Source: Aliishimia ponticola (lineage in GTDB: Bacteria > Pseudomonadota > Alphaproteobacteria > Rhodobacterales > Rhodobacteraceae). Taken from it: DNA of 64,000 bases. The position numbers and the translations under genes were made by a program. Of this stretch, positions 29,871 through 38,847 are shown piece by piece (within the stretch, counting starts at the first letter, position 1; each line of letters begins with the position of its first letter). Where the stretch lies: assembly GCF_004803475.1 (NCBI RefSeq), contig NZ_SRKY01000005.1, positions 186,001-250,000 of the forward strand. The letters are read 5' to 3'. The notes beneath the pieces were generated by a model. That model did not search any database. It was not told the origin of the DNA and saw only the letters and a program-made list of their open reading frames with translations.

Positions 29871-29909
29871 TCCGGGCGGCGCACCGTTACTTCGTAAGTG
29901 CCGCCCGGA
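29871..29909. terminator. Hairpin at the convergent nqrF / fliJ-like gene ends
   Basis: TCCGGGCGGC (29871-29880) is perfectly complementary to GCCGCCCGGA (29900-29909), with a 19-nt loop. It lies 11 bases past the nqrF stop and overlaps the last codons of the minus-strand gene. No U-tract follows on either strand, so it may be a bidirectional or Rho-assisted terminator rather than a classical one. Confidence 0.55.
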
Positions 29910-30309
29910 CCGCAGCTTGATCCAGAACAGTTTGCAACTGCTGTGATCGGGCCTCTTCCCGCGCTTCCATATCTGACCGATCCGCGAGCGAGGCGACCAC
30001 GTCCCGCCGGCCGGAATCGATGCGCACCTTGCGCAGGACGGGCGCCTTGCGGGCCATCACTTTGGCTAGGTCGATATTAAGCTCTCCCTGCGTGCGGTCG
30101 ATCCACGCCTGCCATTGGACCAAAGCGCCAATTGCGCGCATCGGCATCAACGCGGTGTCAGTCGTGTGGCTTTGTCGCCGGTGCTCTTTCAGCGTTTCGA
30201 TCTGGCCGCGCAGGCGGTTCTCTTCCACCTGAAGATCCATCAGCGCCTTTTGCGATTTCGTGCTTCGGATTTTTTCCAGTTGAAGCAAGGTTCTAAGTTC
30301 ATCTGACAT
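29887..30309 (-). CDS. FliJ-like coiled-coil protein at end of flagellar operon
   Basis: A 140-residue, highly charged, almost entirely helical protein. It has an N-terminal heptad-rich part (LLQLEKIRSTKSQKALMDLQ, then VEENRLRGQIETLKEHRRQ) and a second helical hairpin (MARKAPVLRKVRIDS, then DMEAREEARSQQLQTVL). Size, charge pattern and position directly after flhB (TGATG overlap) match FliJ-type export chaperones, which bind FlhA and the FliI ATPase. FliJ is too divergent to recognise by eye with certainty, so the call rests on context and shape. Confidence 0.55.
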   Translation of the reverse strand: MSDELRTLLQLEKIRSTKSQKALMDLQVEENRLRGQIETLKEHRRQSHTTDTALMPMRAIGALVQWQAWIDRTQGELNIDLAKVMARKAPVLRKVRIDSGRRDVVASLADRSDMEAREEARSQQLQTVLDQAAVRAALTK

Positions 30310-31397
30310 CAGTAAGGCCGGGTCTGGGCGCGATTGCGCATGGATTCGGAGAAGCGGATCGCGGCGGCAACTGCTTGATACAATTCCCGTGGAATTTCCT
30401 GATCAATATCGACCGTGGCATGGAGCGCGCGCGCTGTTGGCGGGTCTTCATGGATTGGAACCGCATGTTCCATCGCACGTTCACGGATTGCGCGCGCGGT
30501 TTCGTCGGTTCCTTTCGCAACGCATTTCGGCGCTTCGCCCGGCAACCGCGACCAATGCAGCGCGACTGCGTAATGCGTCGGGTTGGTGATGACCACATCG
30601 GCGGTTTCCACATTTTTCAACGTTTGGTTCAAGGCCCGGTCTCGGCCCCGCTGACGCCGTTCCTGCTTGAGATGAGGATCGCCTTCACTGTCCTTCATCT
30701 CGTCCATGATTTCCTTGCGGCTCATCATCAGTTTGCGCCGATGGTCGTTGTACTGAAACAGGTAATCGACGGCGCCGATGACAGCCGAAACGACGATGAC
30801 GATGCTGAGAAACTGGATGAATATATCCGCAAGGTAGGTCATCGACTGTGCCGCTTCGAGGCGCGGCGTCAGCACGATGCGCGGCAGTTCCGCATTGATG
30901 AAAATGCCAAGGCAGACACTGAAAATCGTCAGTTTCAGGAAGCTTTTGAAGAACTCGAACAACCCTGTGATGCCGAATTTCTGTTTGGCGATACTGATCG
31001 GAGAGATCCGGTTCAGTTTCGGGGCCAGTTTTGACGGGGCAAAGGTGATGCTCCGCTGTGCGACCATGCTCAGCAGTACCGCCGCGGCGGGAATAAGCAG
31101 CAACATCGTAAGGAAACCGGTCATGCCCTGCACCATCTGCCCGATAGGCGCTGCCGCACGTCCGTCGAAAAACAGCGGAGCCAGTTGCGCGCCTTGATCG
31201 AGAAGGACCATCAACCCGGTGGCATCGTGCATCATGATGCCGGATCCCCCGATCGACAGCGCGAGGAAAAGGCCGATGTAAGACGCCGTCGTGTTCAGGT
31301 CCTGAGATTTCGCAACGTCGCCTTTCTTGCGCGCCTCCTGAAGCTTGCGCGCCGTCGGTTCGAATGGCTTGTCTGAATCGTCGTCCTGCCCGGCCAT
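30309..31397 (-). CDS. flhB: Flagellar export apparatus switch protein FlhB
   Basis: Export-gate component that switches substrate specificity from rod/hook to filament proteins. The 362-residue protein has a FEPTARKLQEARKKGDVAKSQDL start, four helices and a cytoplasmic domain with the autocleavage motif N-P-T-H (ITNPTHYAVALHW). QERRQRGRDRALNQTLKN is the linker region. It is one base past fliR and overlaps the downstream FliJ-like gene. Confidence 0.96.
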   Translation of the reverse strand: MAGQDDDSDKPFEPTARKLQEARKKGDVAKSQDLNTTASYIGLFLALSIGGSGIMMHDATGLMVLLDQGAQLAPLFFDGRAAAPIGQMVQGMTGFLTMLLLIPAAAVLLSMVAQRSITFAPSKLAPKLNRISPISIAKQKFGITGLFEFFKSFLKLTIFSVCLGIFINAELPRIVLTPRLEAAQSMTYLADIFIQFLSIVIVVSAVIGAVDYLFQYNDHRRKLMMSRKEIMDEMKDSEGDPHLKQERRQRGRDRALNQTLKNVETADVVITNPTHYAVALHWSRLPGEAPKCVAKGTDETARAIRERAMEHAVPIHEDPPTARALHATVDIDQEIPRELYQAVAAAIRFSESMRNRAQTRPY

Positions 31398-31398
31398 T

Positions 31399-32160
31399 TT
31401 ATGGCGCTCCCGACAAGGGAGCGGCGAGGAACCTGTCCATCGCTTCGATCCATGCGGTGAGCATCAGTGGGGCGGCAAGCATAAGCATGACCAAGCCACC
31501 CGCCGTGATGAGAGGGGCGCCGACAAACGCCACCATAAGCTGCGGCATCGCGCGGTTTATCGCCCCGATGGCGAGGTTATAGACAACCGACAGCAACACA
31601 AACGGCGCGGCAAGAGAGAAGGCGAGGGTGAACGCGTAGGCCGCCCGCTGAATGCCCCACTCACTGAATAGCGTGGGGTTGGGGAAGGTGCCCACCGGGA
31701 CCAATTCGTAGCTGACGATGAAAAATTGCGCGGCCTTGATGTGCAGGCCAGTCATCACCGCCAATGCCAGCCCCGCGACGACAAGGATATGCCCGATTGC
31801 CGGCATCGGATCGGAGCCGTTCCCGCCAAGAAGTTGCGACAAGGACGTGGCCTGCGCGGCAATCGCGCCCGCAGTTTGCAAGGCCAGTACGAACAACCGC
31901 AGTGCCAGCCCGAAAATAAGCCCGGTTGTAATCTCAGACAGGATCAGGAGCGTGGTCTGATCCGACGGGTCGATCCGCGTGACGGAAGGCAGGACCACCA
32001 TGGTCATTGCGAAGGACAGGATCAGTTTGACGCGCGTCGGTACGGACCTCTCTCCGAAGCCGGGCATCAACGAGAAGAACGCCGACATCCTCAGGAACAC
32101 CGCAAACGCGGTGGTCGCTTGCCCTTCGAGCAAAGGTATCAGGGCGGTGATGACCTCCAT
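31399..32160 (-). CDS. fliR: Flagellar export protein FliR
   Basis: Integral membrane export-gate subunit, 253 residues and about six helices. FliR-typical segments are FLRMSAFFSLMPGFGERSVPTRVK near the N-terminus and MPQLMVAFVGAPLITAGGL near the C-terminus. Its ATG overlaps the flhA stop by one base and flhB starts 1 base after its stop. Its usual partners FliP and FliQ are not adjacent: fliP is at 41961 on the other strand, and fliQ is not in the window. Confidence 0.94.
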   Translation of the reverse strand: MEVITALIPLLEGQATTAFAVFLRMSAFFSLMPGFGERSVPTRVKLILSFAMTMVVLPSVTRIDPSDQTTLLILSEITTGLIFGLALRLFVLALQTAGAIAAQATSLSQLLGGNGSDPMPAIGHILVVAGLALAVMTGLHIKAAQFFIVSYELVPVGTFPNPTLFSEWGIQRAAYAFTLAFSLAAPFVLLSVVYNLAIGAINRAMPQLMVAFVGAPLITAGGLVMLMLAAPLMLTAWIEAMDRFLAAPLSGAP

Positions 32161-34241
32161 CAGGCGGGCACCACGCCAACAAGCGACGGGCGCGCATCCG
32201 TGCCGATCTCTTCGAACGACAGGACGGGCGCAGAAATACCCTTTGCTTTGACGAGCGTTTTGAGGAACCTGCGACGCTGCGTGCTTGTGACGAGGGCCGG
32301 GAACAGACCGCGTTCATTCGCCGTGCGAATTTTGTCGGCCACGCCATCGGCCAGCGAGTTGAACAGGTCGGGCGGCAGCGCAATGTCGCCGTTGGTTTTG
32401 CCATCGCCGAGTTGATAGTTGGCGAACGTATCCTCCCACTCGGGGGCCAGTTGCACCAATGGAACGGTCCCGTCGTCACGGCGTAACTCCGCGATCAGTT
32501 GGAAGCCAAGGCGGTGACGCACATGTTCGCAGATCGCTTCGGGAGAGGCATGGAACATGCGCGCTTCGGCAATTGCCTCAAGGATCAGCGGCAAGTTGCG
32601 AATGGACACTTGTTCATCCAGCAAAAGTCGTAGGACCGCGTGCAGGATATCCATCGGAACTTTTTCGGGGATCAGATCATCCAACAGCTTTTTGTTGGCA
32701 TCCGCCCGGACCGGATCAGAGATCCGCGACAGTTCGTTCAAAATCCGGCGCAGAGATTTCAGCGTCAGCAGTCGGGACAGATTACGTTTGATCACCTCCA
32801 ACAGATGCGTTGCAAGGATTTCAGTCGGTGTGACCAGTGTCATCCCTTCAAGAGCAGCGCGTTCCCGATCATCTTGTGAAATCCATTTGGCGGGGGCGCC
32901 GTAAACGGGTTCTGGCGTGACATTCGGCACGCCCTTGTCCGCGCCTTCCGGGAGCAGGGCCATGACCTTGTCGGTTTCCAGATGTCCCCGCGCCTGTTCC
33001 ACGCCCTGAACACGAACGACGTAAGTTCCGAAGGGCAAGCCAGCATGATCCGAAAGCCGAATCTCAGGCAGAATGACGCCAAACGCGGTGGCCACGTGCC
33101 GCCGCATATTCACGATCCGCGCGTCAAGGCCGGTGCCCGGATCAAGCACCATGTTCACCAAGTCGGGCGCGAATTCCACGTGGATGTCATCAAGTTCCAG
33201 CAAATCGCCGATGGGGCGCTCGGCCGGGATGATGTCTTTAGGCTCTGCTTTTTCTTCTTCAGGCCGCGCTTCTATTTGTTTGGATTTCCAATATCCCAGT
33301 GCGGCAAGCCCAATGCTACCCGCAACAAAGGGCACAAATGGGAGGCCGGGGACGAGCGCGAACAGGAAGAGAAGAGCGGCGACCGAGAACAGCGCAGCAG
33401 GGTGTTTTCCCAATTGGTGAAACACTGCGAGGTCTGTTGCCCCGGTCGTGCCACCGCGCGCGAGCAAGAGCGCCGATGCGATCGAAATGATCACCGCGGG
33501 GATTTGGGAGACCAAGCCATCACCAACTGTAAGGATCGCGTATGTTTCGAAGGCTTGACCGAATTGCATGCCATGCACGACGGTGCCCATGATCAATCCG
33601 GCGACGAGATTCAGCAATGTGATCAACAGTCCGGCGACGGCATCGCCTTTGACGAATTTCGACGCACCGTCGAGCGAGCCGAAAAACGTCGTTTCCTGTT
33701 GTTCCCGTTCGCGTCTCGCCTTGGCCTGCTCATGATCGATTGATCCTGCGGCGACGTCGCTGTCGATGGCCAGCTGTTTGCCGGGCATACCGTCCAATGC
33801 GAACCGCGCGCCCACTTCCGCCATCCGCGCGGCGCCTTTCGTGATCACCATGAAGTTCACGATAAGCAGAACGCAGAAGACCACGAGCCCTAAAAAGACG
33901 CTTCCGCCCATAACGAACTGTGCGAAACCCTCGATGACGTCACCCGCCGCGCCGGTTCCGGTGTGGCCTTGGCCGATAATCAGCTTTGTCGATGATACGT
34001 TCAGTGACAATCGCAGCATCAAGGATCCCAGTAGGATCGTGGGGAATGCGGAAAAGTCCAAAGGCCGTTCGATGAACAACGTGACGGTGAAAATCAGGAT
34101 CGCCAGCGAGAACGAGGTCGCCAATCCGATATCCAGCAAGAACGCTGGAACTGGCAGGATCATCATCACGATGATCGCCATCAGAGCGAAAGCCAGCAGG
34201 ACGGTGGGATTGTAGAGGGAACTCAGAGAAAAATTCTTCAC
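32160..34241 (-). CDS. flhA: Flagellar biosynthesis protein FlhA
   Basis: Large export-gate protein that forms the cytoplasmic nonameric ring receiving export substrates. The 693-residue protein has an N-terminal membrane half with the FHIPEP-family segment KLIIGQGHTGTGAAGDVIEGFAQ. A FKGDAVAGLL-type region (here FVKGDAVAGLLITLLNL) follows, then the soluble C-terminal domain. It is the first gene of a flhA-fliR-flhB-fliJ-like set. The 234-bp gap upstream (34242-34475) separates it from the 807-aa gene and may hold its own promoter. Confidence 0.97.
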   Translation of the reverse strand: MKNFSLSSLYNPTVLLAFALMAIIVMMILPVPAFLLDIGLATSFSLAILIFTVTLFIERPLDFSAFPTILLGSLMLRLSLNVSSTKLIIGQGHTGTGAAGDVIEGFAQFVMGGSVFLGLVVFCVLLIVNFMVITKGAARMAEVGARFALDGMPGKQLAIDSDVAAGSIDHEQAKARREREQQETTFFGSLDGASKFVKGDAVAGLLITLLNLVAGLIMGTVVHGMQFGQAFETYAILTVGDGLVSQIPAVIISIASALLLARGGTTGATDLAVFHQLGKHPAALFSVAALLFLFALVPGLPFVPFVAGSIGLAALGYWKSKQIEARPEEEKAEPKDIIPAERPIGDLLELDDIHVEFAPDLVNMVLDPGTGLDARIVNMRRHVATAFGVILPEIRLSDHAGLPFGTYVVRVQGVEQARGHLETDKVMALLPEGADKGVPNVTPEPVYGAPAKWISQDDRERAALEGMTLVTPTEILATHLLEVIKRNLSRLLTLKSLRRILNELSRISDPVRADANKKLLDDLIPEKVPMDILHAVLRLLLDEQVSIRNLPLILEAIAEARMFHASPEAICEHVRHRLGFQLIAELRRDDGTVPLVQLAPEWEDTFANYQLGDGKTNGDIALPPDLFNSLADGVADKIRTANERGLFPALVTSTQRRRFLKTLVKAKGISAPVLSFEEIGTDARPSLVGVVPA

Positions 34242-34459
34242 TACTCGTATCCTTACTTACGGTGATTGCAGCGCAGCGGCGCTGAGATCAAACCGATGTG
34301 TTTACGAGGAAGGAAAGCTTCGCGCGCGATTCCCATGTTGGAAGCCGCGCCGAAAAGGTCATGCCGTTTCGGTGAAAGAATTGTTTTATTTGTGGTGCAT
34401 GCGTTCTGCATGTCGAGACTCCTGTCAGTCGACTAAGCAGCAGCCTAAGTGATCTTCCT

Positions 34460-34472
34460 TTACCATTGGTAA
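34460..34472. promoter_or_regulatory. 13-bp palindrome upstream of flhA
   Basis: TTACCA-T-TGGTAA is a perfect palindrome at the far end of the 234-bp gap between the 807-aa gene stop and flhA. It could be an operator for flhA, or part of the 3' end of the upstream transcript. I saw no other convincing signal in this gap, and the function is unassigned. Confidence 0.3.
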
Positions 34473-34475
34473 GCG

Positions 34476-36899
34476 CTAAAGGCCTGCATCCACCTGAAGT
34501 TCGGGCGCGGTAAGAAGTTGGTTCAGCTCGTTTGCCAGATCCTCCGAACCGGAGATCAACGACTCGGCTTGAGACAGCGGTCCACGATCGTCCGCGGCTG
34601 TCGGAGTGTTCTCGCCACCTGATTGGGCGCTAGTCGTCAACGGATCTGATAGAGCTTCTTGGAGTTCAGATTGGATTCGACCTTCAGCTTCTTCCGCGGC
34701 AGCATCGTCGCCCAAAGCGGCGTATAGGTCAGCGGCCTCTTCGAACGCGCCGGATGCATATAGGGCGTCGGCTTTGAGTTGGTCGAATTCCGGTCCGGAG
34801 AACGTTTCCGCCGCCGCCAAAGCTTGCCGATAGAACCCCTTTGCCAGATGTATCTGCCCGCGCAAGAGTTGCTGTTGGCGTGGCGCAATCGACGGGTCGA
34901 CCTCGGCGATCAAGCTATCGGCCTCATCGCTAAAGCCTAACGTCAAAAGCCGTTCTGACATCGATAGTTTCGTTCGCGCTGGTATCTGGCCCTTATGGGG
35001 TTCCGGCAGCCCAAGCGCTTTTTGCAGGAAAGTCACATCGGGCGCGTCCTCCTGAAGAGTTCTGTAGAGTTGCGCGATGAGTTCAGGCGTCGAAACGCTT
35101 TTGGCACTTTCCTCAAGTGCTTGAAACGCCTCCAAGAAGTCGCCGGACCGTGATAGCGCAATGATATGCGCCTTGTTCAGGTCATCGGCGATTTCCGAAT
35201 CTCGGAACTCTTGCGCATAAGCCGACGCCAGGACGGCCATGTCATGCGACACCCTTTCCCGGTTCGCGGCTTTCAGTTCGATCAGACGGATCAATGCCAA
35301 CGGCGCTTCAAGCGTGCCGCTTGCTGCTACGGTTTCCAGTTGATCGTCCGCGCCGGCTTCGTCGCCTTTTTCCAACCTTACCTCAGCCGCTTCCAATTGA
35401 GCAGCGGCGGAGGGTTCATCTTTTGCTCTGGAAAGGGTCCGCATCGCCAAGGATGCGGAACGGACATCACCCAAGGCGCGGAAGCGATTGCTTAGTTCGG
35501 GTGCAACGATTGCGCGCAGATGCATTGGTAGTTCGTTCAACGCTCTAAGCGCGGCTTTTGCATTGACGGAGTCGGACGATGTCGGCGCAGACATGGCCAA
35601 GATCGACCAGATAGCGCTGGGATCATCGCATTCTGCAAACCGAGCGAGGTCAGCTACATCCTGCACCGCACCAGTTTCCAGAATGGTAGCGACCGCATAG
35701 ATTGCCGCTTCTTCTTCGCCCCAACCATCATCCAGACTCAATGTTTGGAGCGCCTCAGCACCAAATCCGTAATATGCGTAACTTTTCGCAAGGGCCTGTT
35801 GCGCATCCTTATTGAGCGCATCGAACTCTCCGTAGAGCTGCTCGCGATATGAACTTATCGCCTCATCAAAGGCACCTGGTTCGCCCCACGTTGAAACGTT
35901 GAATAGTTCCTCATCCAAGCAACTAAGGCCCTCAGACGTCAATCGTTCACCTTGGATCGATATATTGGAACGTATCACGCTACTGGTCGACGATAGATTA
36001 TCGCCTTGACGGTTTTCGCGGTTGAGCAACGGTTCGATCCGTGACCCATTTGCATTACTCGATCCGTCTCTCGGGTCAATCCTGGATGAGACCCTTCTTC
36101 CGTTCGGTGGGTTCGCCGCCTTTGGGTTGAGTACACCTTGGGTTGCCGCCAGACCGATTTGTTCAGCAAGTTGCTGCTGAAGGTCGTTTAGGCTTTCGGG
36201 CAACACAGCGGCGTCGAGTGTTCTCGTTTCCGCGCCGCCTTGATTGTCTAACGGTAAAAAGGATGGGGGAAGAGTCTGGCCTCGATCGGGTCTACCGACA
36301 AGAATTGGAAGTTCGACAGGATCTTCCTGCTTGGATGCCTGATCCGCCGGATTGCCAAGCTCATTGTCATTAGTCGGCGTGGCGGGTGCTGCCGCTGTCC
36401 TCTGAGGTAGCTCTATTGGCACAACGACAGGCTCTGGAGGAAAACGATTCAACCCCCCAGTCTGTCTTGAGGATCTATCCAAGACAGCTTCCGGGAAACC
36501 CAAATTTACTTGGGACGCAGGTCCGGCATCAGACGTAGCATTCTCGACTTGATCGCTTTCGAAGATCTCCAGAATGACAAGATTGGGTTCTTGATAGCTA
36601 ATCCGAGTGTCACACTGGCAGGCAATTTCCAGTAGCAGCGCGTCGGCTTCAGAGCGAACATCGCTCAAGCGTTCCCGCGTGATTTTTTCAAAGACGGTTT
36701 CCACTCTATAATCGACATCAAAACCCGGAAACCGGATTGACGCGCCACCGCCCGTTCGCGCGTAGTCGAAGTTGGAACTTGGCACCGCGTTCAACACGAT
36801 CCTTGTGAACCCAACGTGGTCGCCTGCGCGCACATACACAGTTTCTGCAAAAACAGGACCTGACAGGAGAGCCAACAAGAGTGCGACGTGACGGATCAT
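34476..36899 (-). CDS. Large exported protein of the flagellar motor gene cluster (function unknown, possible MotC analogue)
   Basis: An 807-residue protein with a clear Sec signal peptide (RHVALLLALLSGPVFA, cleavage near residue 18). A beta-rich N-terminal domain of about 100 residues follows (TVYVRAGDHVGFTRIVL, DVDYRVETVFEKI). Residues about 130-330 form a low-complexity, Pro/Asn/Ser-rich linker. The helical C-terminal half has TPR-like units (KGFYRQALAAAETF, YASGAFEEAADLYAALGDD). It overlaps motA by 4 bases and lies two genes from motE. In rhizobia a periplasmic MotC works with MotB and needs MotE, so a MotC-like role is an inference. Parts of the gene are A+T-richer than neighbours (42% G+C over 35941-36000). 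Confidence 0.8.
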   Translation of the reverse strand: MIRHVALLLALLSGPVFAETVYVRAGDHVGFTRIVLNAVPSSNFDYARTGGGASIRFPGFDVDYRVETVFEKITRERLSDVRSEADALLLEIACQCDTRISYQEPNLVILEIFESDQVENATSDAGPASQVNLGFPEAVLDRSSRQTGGLNRFPPEPVVVPIELPQRTAAAPATPTNDNELGNPADQASKQEDPVELPILVGRPDRGQTLPPSFLPLDNQGGAETRTLDAAVLPESLNDLQQQLAEQIGLAATQGVLNPKAANPPNGRRVSSRIDPRDGSSNANGSRIEPLLNRENRQGDNLSSTSSVIRSNISIQGERLTSEGLSCLDEELFNVSTWGEPGAFDEAISSYREQLYGEFDALNKDAQQALAKSYAYYGFGAEALQTLSLDDGWGEEEAAIYAVATILETGAVQDVADLARFAECDDPSAIWSILAMSAPTSSDSVNAKAALRALNELPMHLRAIVAPELSNRFRALGDVRSASLAMRTLSRAKDEPSAAAQLEAAEVRLEKGDEAGADDQLETVAASGTLEAPLALIRLIELKAANRERVSHDMAVLASAYAQEFRDSEIADDLNKAHIIALSRSGDFLEAFQALEESAKSVSTPELIAQLYRTLQEDAPDVTFLQKALGLPEPHKGQIPARTKLSMSERLLTLGFSDEADSLIAEVDPSIAPRQQQLLRGQIHLAKGFYRQALAAAETFSGPEFDQLKADALYASGAFEEAADLYAALGDDAAAEEAEGRIQSELQEALSDPLTTSAQSGGENTPTAADDRGPLSQAESLISGSEDLANELNQLLTAPELQVDAGL

Positions 36900-37765
36900 G
36901 CTGCTGCCTGCTTGACCGCCTTGAGGCTTTCTTCGAGTTCAGAAAAGGACGGGCGGCAATGGGACGGCGTGTTTTGGCGGCCGACCTCAATGCAGATATT
37001 CGTGGCGTGGTTATGGAGATTCGCGACCAAGACCTCTCTGATCAATTGATAGAAGTGGGCTTCTTCTTCTGTCACGGTTTTGACTTTCGCCGCGAAAGGA
37101 CCGACGAGACCATAAGCCAGGAACACACCCAGGAACGTTCCGACAAGCGCGCCGCCGATAAGTTTGCCGAGTACTTCGGGCGGCTGGTCAATGGAGGCCA
37201 TTGTCTTGATCACGCCCAGAACGGCGGCAACAATGCCCAATGCCGGGAGACCATCCGCCATTGTCTGAAGCGCGTGGCTTGAATGCATGGCGTGATGCAG
37301 GTTCGCCTCCATGCGTTTTTCAAGAACTTCCTCAACCTGATGCGGGTCGTCGTAGTTCATTGATGCGGATCGCATGGTATCGCAGATCAGCGCGATCGCC
37401 TCTTTGTCGCCAAGAATCTTGGTGTATTTCGAGAAAATGGAGGACTCCTCCGGTGCCTCGATGTGTTCTTCAATTCCGACTGGGTTTTGACGCGCAAGCC
37501 GGATCAGTTCGAAGAGCAGGCACAGCAAATCCTTAAAATCATCGTGTTTCCACTTTGGGCCTTTGAATACCTTGCCGACGTCTTTCAGCGTGTGTTTGAC
37601 ACCGGACATGTCGTTACTGATCAAGAACGCCCCGACTGCGGCGCCACCAATCATCATGAACTCAAACGGCAAGGCTTTGATGATGATGCCCATCTTGCCA
37701 CCGGCGGCGAGATAGCCGCCGAACACCATGGCAAAAATTACGATAATACCAACGATTCCGATCAT
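36896..37765 (-). CDS. motA: Flagellar motor stator protein MotA
   Basis: Stator ion-channel subunit that interacts with the rotor, 289 residues, four membrane helices and a large cytoplasmic loop. Family features include IGIVGIIVIFAMVFGGYLAAGGK, the second helix MMIGGAAVGAFLISND and the proton/ion-channel region MADGLPALGIVAAVLGVIKTMASID with its conserved prolines. The length matches the longer alphaproteobacterial and proton-type MotA. Its partner motB is 10 kb away at 47978-48817. Confidence 0.96.
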   Translation of the reverse strand: MIGIVGIIVIFAMVFGGYLAAGGKMGIIIKALPFEFMMIGGAAVGAFLISNDMSGVKHTLKDVGKVFKGPKWKHDDFKDLLCLLFELIRLARQNPVGIEEHIEAPEESSIFSKYTKILGDKEAIALICDTMRSASMNYDDPHQVEEVLEKRMEANLHHAMHSSHALQTMADGLPALGIVAAVLGVIKTMASIDQPPEVLGKLIGGALVGTFLGVFLAYGLVGPFAAKVKTVTEEEAHFYQLIREVLVANLHNHATNICIEVGRQNTPSHCRPSFSELEESLKAVKQAAA

Positions 37766-37838
37766 GAGACGCCCCTGCGAGGTTACTAAGAAGCTTGTTT
37801 CAGATTCGGCTTAAGAAAGACTTCTCAATCGACCAAAA

Positions 37839-38447
37839 TCAGTTCTTCGGAACGTTCGCGTTCCTGCCCGCCAAGATCGCACTGACCCGATAAGCGGCCT
37901 CGGGCGGCATACCCGCCATTACAGCTGCCGCCGAATCCGGGCGCATCCGGCCAAGGAAGCCGGCGGCGAACTCGGGAGCCATCTCTTGAAATAAGGCGGC
38001 TGCGGTCTTCGGCTTCATGTTTTCGTATACCGCTGTCAACCGTGCCAAATCATCTTCGGCGGCGGTACTTGCCAATGCCAGCGTGGCCCGCAGTTCCGCT
38101 TCAGCGGCTTTCAATTCGGCGAGACGATCCTCAATCTTGCGGTCCGCGACTGCCAACGCATTCATTCGTTTTTCGATCTGTAGCTCTTGCTGTTTGATAC
38201 GTTTTTCCCGGGCCTCGAATGCGCGCAGCATCGCACTTAATTCCTCGTGCGACGGCTCTTCTGACTTGGCAGGTGCCGGTTTCACAGGCTCTTCCACGGC
38301 CTCCGTTTTCTGCGCTGCCGCTGCCATTACGGGACCAACATCAGAGGCAATGCGGATCACGGCAGATGCGACAAGCAAGCCGGCCAAAATCCCGACGGTG
38401 CCCCGGCTCCGTCCGCTGGTCTTTTTACGTTTGAACAGCTTCATCAT
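37839..38447 (-). CDS. motE: MotE-family motor chaperone/periplasmic protein
   Basis: A 202-residue protein with a basic N-terminus, one membrane helix or signal anchor (VGILAGLLVASAVIRIASDV) and an Ala/Pro/Glu linker. A long coiled coil follows (about residues 66-120, EAREKRIKQQELQIEKRMNAL). The C-terminal domain resembles MgtE-N (VYENMKPKTAAALFQEMAPEF and FLGRMRPDSAAAVMAGM). This architecture fits MotE, which in Sinorhizobium is a chaperone for periplasmic MotC. The start overlaps the upstream 130-aa gene (ATGA). Confidence 0.8.
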   Translation of the reverse strand: MMKLFKRKKTSGRSRGTVGILAGLLVASAVIRIASDVGPVMAAAAQKTEAVEEPVKPAPAKSEEPSHEELSAMLRAFEAREKRIKQQELQIEKRMNALAVADRKIEDRLAELKAAEAELRATLALASTAAEDDLARLTAVYENMKPKTAAALFQEMAPEFAAGFLGRMRPDSAAAVMAGMPPEAAYRVSAILAGRNANVPKN

Positions 38448-38836
38448 TGGGTTCTCCCGGCTGCCCGATGCCGAACGAACATGGGTTCATTCGTTTCTGG
38501 CGGCGGAGCGGTGTGCGTTATGTCTGACGCTGCTGGCTGTGGCGTTGGCTCAGGCACCACGTCGTGAAGCGCTGCGATTTGCAGTTCGAGTTGTCGGCGC
38601 ACGTCTTCGGCCCGATGCGTCAGTGCTTCCAATTCCGAGGTGGAGCCAGCAGCGGTAGCTTGGGCGGCTGCAAGGCTTTTTTCCAGGTCGTCGACCTGCG
38701 CCGATAGAACTGCGACCGCGCCGCCCATTCCATTTTCAAGGTCGTTGAACTTTCTCAGCCTGCGGCCAAGAACATAACAATAGAAAGCGGCACCCAAGGC
38801 ACCCGCTGCGAGGAGGATATCTGCAATCAAGCTCAT
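38444..38836 (-). CDS. Membrane-anchored coiled-coil protein of the flagellar cluster
   Basis: A 130-residue protein: an N-terminal membrane helix (SLIADILLAAGALGAAFYCYVLG), a basic RRLRKF stop-transfer segment, then heptad-rich helix (about residues 40-95). It ends in a Pro-rich tail (PEPTPQPAA). Small proteins of this form, annotated DUF6468 in some alphaproteobacteria, occur near fliL and motE; I could not confirm membership. It lies between fliL (11 bases) and motE (4-base overlap), so a role in stator or basal-body assembly is likely but unproven. Confidence 0.7.
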   Translation of the reverse strand: MSLIADILLAAGALGAAFYCYVLGRRLRKFNDLENGMGGAVAVLSAQVDDLEKSLAAAQATAAGSTSELEALTHRAEDVRRQLELQIAALHDVVPEPTPQPAASDITHTAPPPETNEPMFVRHRAAGRTQ

Positions 38837-38847
38837 GTCCGGTCCTG

